Assembly (NCBI GenBank): GCA_030998015.1
Contig: JARWMV010000239.1
Location: 1,116,001-1,180,000 of the forward strand
Length of the DNA stretch: 64,000 nt
Direction: 5' to 3'
Source of the DNA: Ceratorhiza oryzae-sativae
Taxonomy: Eukaryota > Basidiomycota > Agaricomycetes > Cantharellales > Ceratobasidiaceae
Positions 35,703 to 47,167 of this stretch are shown here, piece by piece. The stretch's first letter is position 1. Each line of letters begins with the position of its first letter. The notes under the pieces were generated by a model. It was not told the DNA's origin, made no database searches, and saw nothing but the letters and a program-made list of their open reading frames with translations. Made by a program: the position numbers and the translations under genes.

Positions 35703-38700
35703 TTATTCGTCATCGTCTCCAATGTCACCTACACCTCTGCCGTCAGTGCCGTCCCCTCCACCGACATTCCGCCACTCACCAAGCTCGTACATGCCGAGTC
35801 GCTCGCGCTTGGCGGCAAGCGTTGCATCCTGCAACGCCTTGAGCACGCCTGGATACGAGGCCAGGTACCGGTCCTTCTTGTCAATCATGGCGAGACCTTT
35901 CCGGCCGATCTTATTAGCGAAAGCCGGTTCAGCAACATGTAAAGGCTCTTACCATCTCGGACTAATTCGGCGTTTATCGACGCGTGTGGATCATTCGCAG
36001 TCTGCGGGTCCTGTGGATCAATCAACCTCAGATGCAAAATGTGCCCGTCCTTGTGGTCAATGTTAGCCACAAGCTTTCGGTCCTGGTGTCCAAATCAAGC
36101 TTAGCACTCGGCGGGGAAGCTCCTTCATATCCGAAGGCATCAGGTTACGAACCTCGGCCAGCGACCGGAAACGGGCGAGTGCGTCCTCAGCGTACTCGGT
36201 CTCGGGACCTGCGAGCTTTACGAAACTGAGTCGCGCATCTTGAGCTTGGGGAGGGAGAGATTTGAAACGCGGATCCAGAGGACGAGTGTTCGAAAACGCG
36301 GTCGTCTCTTGGTTCCCATAGTCACTGTATGCGTGGGATCGTTGCGATCAGACTGCGAAAATCCAAAGTCGGGGCAGGATACTCACATAAACGTGAGCTC
36401 GACCTCCCTCTTAGCGACCGAGGAGCGTTTGACCTTTGCGCGATACCACGCGCCGTCGCCAGAAAACTTTGCCTGAAGGTGTGACACCGGTCACGCATAG
36501 TCAAATTCAAAGAACGCTAGAACCCACCGCTATAAGCTCTCCAGCCTTTGGCGTAAAACTGGGCACAACAGGTGCACTTCGGTAGTGCACCGCAAACTCT
36601 TTCATCAAGTTTTCCAGCTGTTTAGTGTCTGGAGTAACATTTTTTTTTGCGGGTGAAGCGGGCCGGACGTTAGCATGAGACATTGATGCGCAGCACAAAT
36701 GAGGCGCTCGCAGCGCGCCTTCTGTACGAATTAGGTAAAGAAGCTGGCTTACTTTCATTGAGAACCTGAAATGAGAACCCAAACGATGGCGTTGAACGGA
36801 TATCAGATACAAGGATGTCCAGATACTCGGATTTGAGAGGCGTTGCGCCGTCGTCGGTTGGTGCCGGGACTACCTCTTCTGCGCTCGCATCGAAGTCGTG
36901 CCAGATCTAGAGCATATCCATCAACCTCACGCACAACACGCTCTTTAAGACGGACCTACGTTGCGTTTGTTGGCTTTGGCTTCAGCGTCTGCCTCGTACA
37001 AGGTCTTACTCCATGGCAAAGATTCGGCAGAATAATCATGGATTGTGGCGAGACCTATTATCAAAAAAGGGGTCAACAAATCCGATCTGCGAGTTACCGA
37101 AGGGTACGGGGCGAGAGGTTAGGTCAGGAGGTCCACAGCGATCGCCCTCCTCGACCCTCCGCGGCAAAAGGTGCTCAGTAACCAGCGGAGATGGATATCC
37201 CTTACCTTCGCGAACCAGTGTCACGGCAGCGTTTTCTGTTTTATTCAAATAAAGCGCGCCGATGAAGCCGCCGGTTTTGTCGGTGGCCTCGAATTCGACT
37301 TCTACATCACGCTGCATGTAGCGTCTTGTAGCAAAGTCAAGGGCTTCCTGGCCATACGGTTCACTCTTTTCGGACGCGTTACGAGCCGTACGTGGTGCAC
37401 GGATGCCACTCAAGACCAGCGTGAGGGACAGATTTTCTTTTGGGATCAACACCTTGAACCTGGAGCCAGATGCGACGTAATCGACCACGGCTGGCACACG
37501 CCCTTGGCGCTTAAAAGATGATAACCAGCTTGCAGCCTTGGCACTAGACTGGCAAAACAGAGCAAGCGCGTTAGCCTGGGGACCTGTTTTGTAATGGTAC
37601 CTGACGGCCAACCTCTGAAGCATTGATTATCCGCGGTAGGGCTATTTCTTTATTAGAATGAATACCACGCAGTTCGGTGAGAGCACTGTCCGCAACACCG
37701 CGAGTTCGGCGTGTTAATCGACATGTCATGAGCGTGGGATATCGACTTACTTTTGTTCCGCAGCCATCAGTTTGTCATACTCGCTGGAACGAGATTCATC
37801 ATCACGCCGGTGTCGCAGCGCCGTTGCTAAGCCTTTTTCGATGAGCTGCTCCGCGATGTTCCTGGGTATCACCGTCGGTTCATTAGTCAATCGTGCGTGT
37901 ATGCGTGATCCAACCGACATACGTCTGAGCATTTCCATAACGGATCGTGACCTACAAAAAAGATAAGAAATCGTTTGGAAATTACGCCAAAGACAAGCGG
38001 ATCTACTCGAACTCACGGCATCACGCTCTTCAAACTCTCCTTCTTTTGGCCGAACGAAGTCGACATTTACTTTGACATGCTTGCCGATCAACTTTTTGCG
38101 CAGGAACTGAAATGGTGATTAGGTAGCCAAGGTGCACCAAAATAGTCAGTCTGGTGCGAGAAATTTCTGATCGAAATGCCGTATACCTCTCGCGCTTCGT
38201 TCGCATAATACGCTTGTTTCGGTTCCGATGCCCTAGAGATCCCAATTAGCCCTTGCTGCGGGAACCAATAGTATCGATGCGCAGCGAAACCCACTTGGGT
38301 GCTCGAACGGAGCTCAGTTGTACACGCCGTTCCTTGCCACCTTTTTCCAAGATAGACAGCTGATCTCCACTCCATATTCTAATCAAATGAAAGAAGGAAA
38401 CGTTGATGAGTCGGGGTTAACAGCTATGACAACCACAGAAAACCTACCGCACCACTGTTGCATCGAAGGTCCCGCGTTGAGTTGTGGGAGCAGCGCCGCC
38501 GGCCACCTTGGCTGGGGCAGCAACCTTAGAATAGAGATTCAATCGCTTTTCCTTGGCAGATCTTTGATAAGCGGTTAATTCGCCGGCGTGGATCGCATGA
38601 ACAAAAATCCAGCGCACTTTTCAGCGGCCCTCAGACGCTCCATAGCCCCGCCGGCGGCCAACATGCCTGCGTGCCAATCGACCACACGGGCCAAGCCGGC

Positions 38701-40419
38701 GCCAACCAAGAATTCGGCAATGTTACCGTTGGGATGCAACACATTACCTAGGTGACTCGTGTCAATGAGAATTAATGACCAGATCGGATAATGATCGTAC
38801 CAATGAAAATACTCGCGCTCGGAGGCGGCGCATTAGGAGATGCAGAAGCGAAGGGTGTAGACGTCGGAGCCGGGAGCGACAGGATCTGAACTCGAACCGA
38901 CCGTTGCAACAGTCGCTGGGACATCCCGTAAGTAGGTCATTCGTATCACGTAGGACAAGTTGACCACACGAACCGATTCGACGAAGAATTTGGCCTATAA
39001 CGTCAAAAGTCAAGGATCGGGGCTAGCCTGCCGGATGATCTACTCACTTCTTCGCCCCATTCCTCAGCAGCTTCTCCATCCCGACCACTGGCACGCGGGC
39101 AACGCACACCAGCGAGTGAAACATTTGCAAACTGGTGCTGATCATCTGGCATCAACAAGCGAACGCGAAGTGTGCTACCATCTCGAACTTGTTCCACGAT
39201 GGCTAGAACGTAGGGTCAGCGAAGCGCTCAAGCTCGGAGTGGCGCGCCAGCAGCTCACCATCAATATTTTTGCCTTTCCACTCGCTAGAAGGTAACCCCC
39301 CTATCTCAGGCACCACATTGCGGGATGATAAGGTTTCTGGACTCACTTGACGAACGCCGCTGAGTCAACTGGCATCGTGTGCTGTATGTTGTGATTCTAC
39401 ATGGACAGTTGTATCATGCGTCATACCTGGAGCTCACTCAGCAACACAGCATGCTCACCTTGGGACCTTGGGGGTTCCACATTCCAACCATACCGTTCCG
39501 CGCCTCGGTCTCGAGATCCTTGCGGCGCGTATCCTCTTCGGTCGGCTCGCGTTTGATATCCTTGCATTTTGCGAACCCCGCACGGAGAACCTCGTTCGCG
39601 ACATTTTGACCGTTGATTTCTGCATGACCAAAATCGGACGGGACATCGTCTTTTGGGGGGAGCGAATAGGTCGAGGTAAAGCTGATGGGCTTTCCGACAG
39701 CAAACTGGCGCAGAAATTCGCGACACTCGTACGCCCAGGGCTATATATATGTAGGGCGGGGGATGCCTGGAGTCAGAATCTGCCATGTGAGTAATCCTAG
39801 GCACCGACCTCATCCTCCTTGGAAGCCGTTCCCATCCGAGGGGAAACTATTTCAGCCAAATGAAGGATACTAAATATAATCGGAAATGATTAATTCCAGG
39901 ATATTCCAGTTGACATGAGGCACGTGCCCAGGCTGGGCGGCGCGGTCGAGCTACTCACCGTTCTTTTGGGGGTTGACCTTGGGGGCCTGGAGGACCTCGT
40001 AGGACAAGGGTATCACCAGAGAGCACAGCTGCAAGCAGACACGCAGGGGCAATGAGTAACTACCCAAGTTTGGTGGACAAGCGCGTACATTTGACGGTCT
40101 AGAGCGAGCAATGGAAATCGAGCGCGTAAGTGCATTGCGTGACTGCATCATTGTTTCTTTTTCGCTCACAGCTTTCATAGACATGATTGAGATCTGGGTG
40201 AATACAAGATATGGACAGCGAAGAGTCGAAAGTGCAGTAATTTGATTCCGGCGGCTCCCAAATAGGAGTCACGTGCAGGTGCTTGGTGGCTTCGTGTCCT
40301 TGCATTGTCCTTGAGGCTGGTCTGTGCTCGTGGCCGCTGTGTCTGCCAGCGCGGAAATGCGCAGCCCAGTCGTGTGAATGCGTCGTGCTCGCGATACCGC
40401 ACTTCACCTTAGGAACCAT
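35703..40419 (-). CDS. Tudor staphylococcal nuclease (SND1/Tudor-SN)
   Basis: A multidomain RNA-binding protein with repeated staphylococcal-nuclease-like (SN) domains and a C-terminal Tudor domain, known in RNA metabolism and stress granules. SN1 is read from small exons: TVKSVLSGDTLVLRGPPGPQ, RILHLAEIVSPRMGTASKED, PWAYECREFLRQFAVGKPIS, NEVLRAGFAKCKDIKREPTE, GMVGMWNPQGPK. Later SN units give RDGSTLRVRLLMPDDQHQF, NIAEFLVGAGLARVVDWHAG, RGTFDATVV, KHVKVNVDFVRPKEGEFEER and FKVLIPKENLSLTLVLSGIR. The Tudor part has FSGDGAWYRAKVKRSSVAKR and VTFMDYGNQE. The protein ends in an acidic/Gly-rich tail (GWRNVGGGDG-like, DIGDDDE) with the stop at 35703. The first exon (MVPK from 40419, then an intron of about 300 nt) is tentative. 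The catalytic residues of true nucleases are normally lost in this family. Confidence 0.87.
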
Positions 40420-40812
40420 CGCCCCACTTCCGCACGATTCCCATGAATAGAGTAAATCAAAAACCTAAAAACTCTTGTTTTGTCGTGTTACATCTATGTT
40501 TCTGTCAAATCCGTCTCTTCTCCGGAGGATATTCGTCTATTGTCTAAAATCCGATAAGGTATAGATTCATACTCACAGACATATCATGCCGATGAGTTGT
40601 CATAAATCGGAGACCGGAGACAGACTGGTTCCGGACAATAATCCTGTCATACACGTACAAGCTGGGGTTCATTACATATGATAGACAACAATAGGACATC
40701 CATATATCATGCATGACAATAGACAAAACATACATCAGCCTCGAGTCCTTACGTCTCTAAGCACAATTCAAGTGAGAAAAAAAAAAAAAGCACAACACTC
40801 GGGTATCACATT
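40420..40812. other. Spacer between SND1 and an unknown gene
   Basis: A 393-base, AT-rich interval with an A-run at about 40777-40790, probably the SND1 promoter and the 3' end of the next minus-strand gene. No gene seen. Confidence 0.45.
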
Positions 40813-43516
40813 TCAATTCTCGGTCGTTTCCGGTTCAGTCCTGTTGCGCGAAGCGGATGCCATCATATCTTCGGTAGCGGACTCCGTCTCAACTCCAGTC
40901 TCCACTTCACGCTCCGGTGGCGGTTCGATCCCCCGCTCTACGCCCGCTTCACCGTCCCGCACCTCCGTGCCAAAAGCCGGTCCCGATCCCGCTTCGACCG
41001 CTTCCGCGTCCTCCGCCATAGAAGCGTCGACTGCCAGCGACATGACAGACGTAAGTGCCTCTTGTGTCGCGGACCCCGGGATCGTGTTCTTGACAGGCTT
41101 GCCGCTCATCACAGGGGGATCGACAAAGTCCCACGGGCGGGGCACGAGTGCAGCAGGCATTACCCTGTGTCAGAACCCGCCGCAGCGTCAAATGCACCCA
41201 GTCAAAAATTAAGGCAGCGGTACATTTCATCCAAATAGGAGGCGTCAAGGGAAACCCGGTCAGTAAAAGTCTAAATGGCCAGGAGCGATCACGCTACTCA
41301 CCATGTTGCCGCGCACACGACTCCGCGCCCCTTGTCTTGTGCTTTGATCGCGTTCCATTCGAAGTCGATAAACTGTGCAATATAGCGGATAAACGGCAGC
41401 ATCTCGCGGACACCATTCGAAAAAAGTGAAAACGCCGTAAGAAAATTTAGCAGGGCGCTCGAGATCGACTTTGCGTTATCCAAATAACGCATAGTAGGCG
41501 GAGGGAAGACAACTTCGTAGCCCCACCAGTCTAACAAAAATTTTAAAATCATGTCATCTTCTCGGTGGCACGCATTTACTCACAGGTAAGTACGCTCATG
41601 CGATCCTTGGGTGGATAAACTCCTACGTGTGACGGTAGCACCGCTGCAGTTGTTGCAAACCCGAGGCTCATCAGCGTCTGTCCGACCTTCTCCATGCCGT
41701 CGACCAAGCTACCAGCACTGGGTACACTACCGGCCAACGGCCCGTTCTTGTCGGCAGATTGGCCGAATCCAAGATCAGGTGTTGTAAGATCTGCGGTTAA
41801 CGAAGCTGCATTTACCGACGACATGTCTGGAGACGTCTGAAGGTTAACCAGCCGCATATTCTTGAGCACGGGGATCAGCGATGCAAGATCTGCAGAAGCA
41901 ATGTTGACACCTGCACCACTCAATGCGCTCTGGGATCCTTGGGCAGCGAACCGAGAGCCGGTGAGCTTGGAAAAATGTTTCTCTTCTGCCTCTTCGTCTG
42001 TCACGTCCAAACAGCAGCCGTGGATAGGCACCGCGACTATACCATCACTTTCTTTGGTCACGTCTTGGTGCTTCCCTTCCTCTCCTCCCCTGGTCCCTCG
42101 TCCAAACACCCGACCTTTCTTCCTGTGAACCGTGTCGACTCGTTCCGCAGTTGCGGGCGGTAGATCAGGGGGCGGGAGTTCTCTCAACACAGCGATCACG
42201 CGGTTCGCTTCTGTAGGTACGAGCAGTTGTTGGTTGAGCTTTCGCAAGGCGAGAGCTGCCGAGGCCTTGGGATCGCTGGGCTTCTTTCCCTTGTCTTTAG
42301 TATTGGGATCCAGAGCGGCAGGGCCGATGATCAGAGTGCGTAGACTCAGTGCCGATTCGAGAGCGCGCTTGTCAGTCTTGGCGGCCTTGGGTGCTGCCGG
42401 TTTGCGCGAGCCGAGCAGACCAACCGGAATAAGACTGTTGCTTCGTTTATGCGCGCGTGCTCGACCAAACTGGCTAGAACTTCCGACCTCAACCTCCGAC
42501 TCAGGTTCGACGCCTTCGTACACCACACGCTCCGTGGGAGGAACATACGTCGGGAACGCGTGCGGCGGCCGGCTATCTTTGCCATAGAAGAAGCCAAATG
42601 AACGCAACGAGATCCTCCTCTGGGGCCGTGGTGGACGCACGGGTCGCGTGCGTCCGCTCATCGTCCCAGTCGTCCGCGAACTCGGTCGGCTCGAGCTCCC
42701 CATCCGTCCCCTCGAAAAATCGCGTGCCGTTGGGGGGTGTCGAGCCTCGTACCGGAAACGGCAAGCTGTGGGCGGGGCTCTCGACTTTGGCTTCGGCTTC
42801 GGCACCAGGTGTGGAGCCAGGAAGGTCACACGCCTCGACCTCGGCGTCGTCGTCCCCGGCAGCCTCCTCGTAATCGTCGGGCACATAACGCTCGTTGAAC
42901 TGTTCGGCAGCCGCTATGGGCAGATCGCCATCCTTGGTGGGCAAATTAGGGGGCGGCTGAGGAGTGGATACCGCGGACTTTGCCGCCGCGCGCTTCGAGC
43001 GCGAGTTCCGCTTGACAAGCACGTTATGCTTCGGGGTGGGAGAACGCGGGGGGTTTGATGGCACAATGACGTGTTCTGCCGCCTCCGAGTCGACAGACGG
43101 CGGAGCGTGGACAGTCGAGGGTGGCTGGGCGCGAGGGCTCCCCATCGGCCGTGGTCGCAGGGTCGGAAACAGGAACGGGGGGTACGGTGTCTTTTCTCAA
43201 CTCGTTGCCGGCCGGATCCCATTTCTTGACTAGCTTGGGATGCGAGCGAACAACCGGAGAAACTCCCTCGTTCTACGCAAGGCCAGCCTCAGATCAGCGT
43301 ACATCATTAGGGGGCGACAATAAACGCCGCACTTGCCTCGATGGGCTCCGATTTACGGGCTTTCAGCTCTTCGGGAGAGGTCGATTGGAGGTCGAAGCTC
43401 GCCTTGGGTGTGCCCTTGCCAGCCAGCCCATCCTCGCGGGTATCGACCACGGCGTGGGTATCTTTCCAGGACCAGAGCTTGATGGCCTTGGTCGCCGAAC
43501 GCGGCAGTACGATCAT
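40813..43516 (-). CDS. Conserved protein of unknown function, low-complexity N-terminus
   Basis: ATG at 43516 gives MIVLPRSATKAIKLWSWKDT, then VSPVVRSHPKLVKKWDPAGN and a long Ser/Pro-rich, acidic region (DDYEEAAGDDDAEVEACD). The middle, from SFGFFYGKDSRPPHAFPTYV near 42600, is followed by Lys/Arg-rich and Ala/Leu-rich parts (ASAALALRKLNQQLLVPTEA, RVIAVLRELPPPDLPPATAE). A folded C-terminal block across 40950-41700 reads LMSLGFATTAAVLPSHVGVY, WWGYEVVFPPPTMRYLDNAK, SISSALLNFLTAFSLFSNGV, REMLPFIRYIAQFIDFEWNA and WVMPAALVPRPWDFVDPPVM, ending in an acidic tail (stop at 40813). Four or more short introns keep phase. I recognise no domain; the C-terminal block looks globular and conserved. A nuclear or cytosolic scaffold is possible but unsupported. 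Confidence 0.7.
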
Positions 43517-44387
43517 GGTCGGAATGGGCGGGAAAAAGTGTGGTGGAGACAGCGAGCAGACGGCAACGGGCTTGAGCGTTGGGGGAGAGCTCGCGGTGGG
43601 GCCCCATTTTTCTCTAGGTCTTTATACACACCCTACTTAGGGGCTCTCAGTCGAAGAGGCGGGGACCCTCCACGTGATAAACATCATCGCTCGTTTCAGT
43701 ATGAAAAAGAGTCGACCCTCATTTCATAAGGGGGCGGACCCGGAGACCTTGGCCATGCCTATATTTGTATACGATACCAATCCGATATATATGCAAGCGA
43801 TCCTTCTAAAGTACATTCATAAGATATATAAAAAAAGACGACAAAGCCAGACAGGATGACAGCAAGCGCCGACCCAAGTGGGCATGCGCGCGCCGAGCAA
43901 ATGCGCTAGACCACACTCAGCCACCACGGTGAGACCTAAAATAGTGCGACGGGACGACGAATACTAGTGGAGCGGCGAGTACATGCACTTGACAGATGGA
44001 CAGGGTTCGATTGAGCCGAAACTGCAGGGCCGAGACCAAAAAGCACAACCGCATAATCAGACGGGATGATAGACAAAATAGAGAAAAGGTGAAGATAAAC
44101 CAGAAAAAAAGTCAAGGATTGTCAGAGCCGGGGTACTCAAAAGTCAAGCAGTTGGGGTAAAAATGTACGCTGGACAGGATTCAACATGAGAGGAAAAAGC
44201 GAAAAGAAGGCGGAGATCTTGCGATAATACGAAGAAATTAAATCCGGCATACGAAGCGAAAGAAAAACGAGCTGCATGCAAGTAACATGGACAAAGGCAT
44301 CATCGACGCGCACAATGGATCTTCATCGCCTCAGCAGATCCAAGCTCTGGCACTCCGCACTTGGATATCGGATCGCGACAAAATCAT
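43517..44387. other. Intergenic spacer
   Basis: An 871-base interval between two minus-strand genes, AT-rich around 43740-43850 and 44080-44260. It contains no frame with protein-like features. On the minus strand at about 43890-43940 there is a box-A-like string (TGGCTGAGTG), but no matching T-arm or acceptor stem, so I do not call a tRNA. Confidence 0.45.
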
Positions 44388-47015
44388 CTACAGGCACAGC
44401 GTCAAGCCGCTTTCCCGACCCGTTACACCGACGACGGTGCTCCTGGCGTATCCGGCTGTGGGTGTTTGCAAAGCGGGATCTGGATCTGAACCGTCCAACT
44501 CGCTCATGCTCGATCCTTCTTGTTCGCGATGCGAATATCCGGTGCGGTATGTTTGTTGAGGCACGGGACCGTTATAAAACGGTTCGCCGCTCCTCATGTG
44601 AGTGTCCCACTCGGTCTTCTTCTTATGGCCGCCGGTCAAAAAAGACGCCAGCCTCCGACCCACGCTTCCTCGCTTTAGCGAGTCGGTCTTGCCTGATCCC
44701 AATCCCGCTCGATCCAGACTCCCTAGCGACCGACGCGAGCCACCAAACTCGTCATATCGAGCTCCGATCCGGGGCGGGGGAAGAAGGGGGCTCCCGTCGG
44801 GAGCATACAGGTCGGGACGGGCAGTGAGACCACCAAACGACTGCCGTCGTCCTTCGCTGCGGAAGGCGGGCTGGGGTGCAATCAGGGCCTCCATCCCGTT
44901 GTATCCACTGCCCAAGGACATCTCGGAGCGACGGGAGCCATACGCGGCAAGAGTCTGTGGCCGTGCGTCCATCTGCGGCCGGTTGTTGCGCGCGAAAGCC
45001 TCGGTTGGCAACGGGGGAAGTGATTTGTTGACGTTAGCGATGGATGCAGGGCGCCCGCCCACGGTACCCGCACCGGCGCTCACAGAACGTCGGCCTGGCA
45101 CACTGTTCATGCTGAACGTCTGGGAGTTGGGCGAGAGCGTCATGCCTGACGTGGGTGATGGCACCTCCAGATATGACGCGTTGTCCTTCATTCCGTTCTT
45201 TTCACGCCTTTCCTCGTCACTGCCGCTGTCGCGCCAAGGGAACCGCTGGGAAGTCGGGCTGGGCAATATGCTTGAAGGCGCTGTAGCAGGGCTCATCGGT
45301 GCTGCTGATCGGCTAGAACTAGTAGGGGTGGACGCACGTCGGTCCAAGTCCCTCGACCCTGAGCTTCCGCCTGCACGCTCGCCTCCCTGGCGTGCGACAA
45401 GGTAAGAGAGGGGTGGGGGTGGCGCGAGTGGCTCGTCGTCAATGTTGTGTTTCTCCTGCATGGCGGCTTGCTTTTCCTTCGCGGCAGTGCCGGTAACAAT
45501 CTTCCAGATCTTGGTAAGGCCTTTGGCTTTCTTTTTCTTGTCGTGGATGCTGCGCTGGTCGGCGTGAATAGTGCCATCTGCGCCTGTCGCGACCGAAGGC
45601 GCCAGTGACATTTGATCGTATGGCATGCGGTGTGCCTGCTTCTCCTGATCGAGGACGATGCTGCAACACAATGAACAACATTCAGTATCATGACGAGGAA
45701 ATGCCAACAAGGAACATACTGCATGTCGGCAACGCTGTCATAAACACTGCCTCGGTAGGGACCGTTGGGACCTGCCGGTCCAAAACTGGCCTCGCTTCCG
45801 AGCCCGCTCCAGTGTCTGAAGTTGAGGAAGCTCTTTTTGCCAGCGCGGCTCTCGAAAGAACTTTGGGAAGAACGAGTATGAATCGAAGGTCGTGCACCTG
45901 TTGGACCAAGAGGGGGACTGAGGGGTGTCGACATGCGACGGGAGACGGGACTGGCGGGGGTGGTGGTGAGCGCCGGCTGGGATCTACCCATCGCGCCCAT
46001 ACGACTCCCTGCATCGGGAGGCGGGCTCGACGAATAGACAGACGTCGTGTCCGCGTTGCCAACCGAGCCCTTGCTTTGGCGGGAACTTTTCCGCGCATGG
46101 CGCTTCGCACTGCGCTTGCGTTCGCGTTCCTCCTTGCGGAGGTCGACTCGCTCTTGAATCATGCCGCTCGCGAGCAGAGTAACGTCCCGAGCAGGGTCTG
46201 GGCTTGCGATAAAGCCGAGCTCCTCGGGGTTCGTGGGCGCACGGATGCGGACAGGGCCGTCGTTGAGATCGTACGCTGAGCGACGGAGTGCATGGTATGT
46301 ATCGCGCAGGCGGTTGTCGAGCAGACGAGACTCGCGTGCGGCCTGGGCCCGGGCATGCTGCTCTGCCTCGAGCAAGGCGGCCTGCTTGCGCACAAAGTCG
46401 GTGAGCGTGATCCACCGTGCCTGGGGTTCTTTCGGGTGCTGCCAGCAGACATCAGCACACTAAGCGGTTGAGAAAAAAAAACATGTGAAAACGCACCATC
46501 TGGGTCCAAACGCGCAGGTTGTCGGTCGTCAGTGGGGTGCCCCGAGCAGACGTACGCCGGCGGACAGCGGGGTCGGGGGCAGTGCCGGAACGGGCCTCTT
46601 CCTCCTCGCGGCGGACGAGTTCCTCGTACCAAACATCGCTCTCGCGGGCCCAGATGCCAGGGCTGGTGACGTCGACGTCGGCCATGTCGCGGTCGCGCAT
46701 CATGCACTCGACGCAGACCTCCTCGATGGCGGCGGTGACGGGCTGGACAGGGGGCGCGGGGGCGGGCGGGGCTGGGTAGCGGGAGTCGCGGGGCGCAAAA
46801 TCGTCGGCGAGGTCCTCGGGGAGAAAGTACATCTCGGGGACGACGCGCAGCTGGCTGTCGCGCGGGGGGGATGTGCGGCGGGCCATCTGGGGCGAGAAGA
46901 GGCCGAGGTGGGTCTTGGGGATGCTCACGCCGGGAATGTCGAGCGACCGCGTGGGCGACGGAGGAGTCTGAGACCGCGAGCTGGACGGTGACGGTGACGG
47001 GGACGGGGCAGCCAT
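44388..47015 (-). CDS. Conserved Ser/Pro-rich protein of unknown function with CxxC motif
   Basis: ATG at 47015 starts MAAPSPSPSPSSSRSQTPPS. Residues about 90-140 contain the best conserved block: AAIEEVCVECMMRDRDMADV, DVTSPGIWARESDVWYEELV. A single CxxC (VCVECMM) could bind metal with a partner. Next come ARWITLTDFVRKQAALLEAE, a helical Arg/Ala/Glu-rich segment, HALRRSAYDLNDGPVRIRAP and a basic stretch (RKEERERKRSAKRHARKSSR). The C-terminal half is disordered (Ser, Pro, Gly, Arg) with short islands such as KKKAKGLTKIWKIVTGTAAK, SLPPLPTEAFARNNRPQ, KRGSVGRRLASFLTGGHKKK and EWDTHMRSGEPFYNGPVPQQ. The stop is at 44388. Three or more exons keep phase. Proteins of this layout occur widely in basidiomycetes, but I know no function; many Ser/Arg sites suggest kinase control. 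Confidence 0.7.
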
Positions 47016-47167
47016 CAAGCTACTTTGCTGCGACCGGTCACGTGCACAGGGTTTATCGTCACAAGGCAGTCCGTGCTCCACCCAACAATTTCCAATTCGA
47101 CAGCACCGGACCAACACAGGGCGCTCGGCTCAGCTGCCAACTGCCAGCCGCCAAGTCCTTTCTCTAT

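Noticed and set aside
43880..44020. Possible tRNA on the minus strand (box-A-like TGGCTGAGTG) and a GGTTCGATT string nearby on the plus strand
   Set aside because: The two boxes are on opposite strands and no cloverleaf can be folded.
44602..45405. 267-codon plus-strand frame
   Set aside because: Antisense shadow of the Ser/Arg-rich unknown gene, whose own frame is longer, spliced in phase and has conserved islands.
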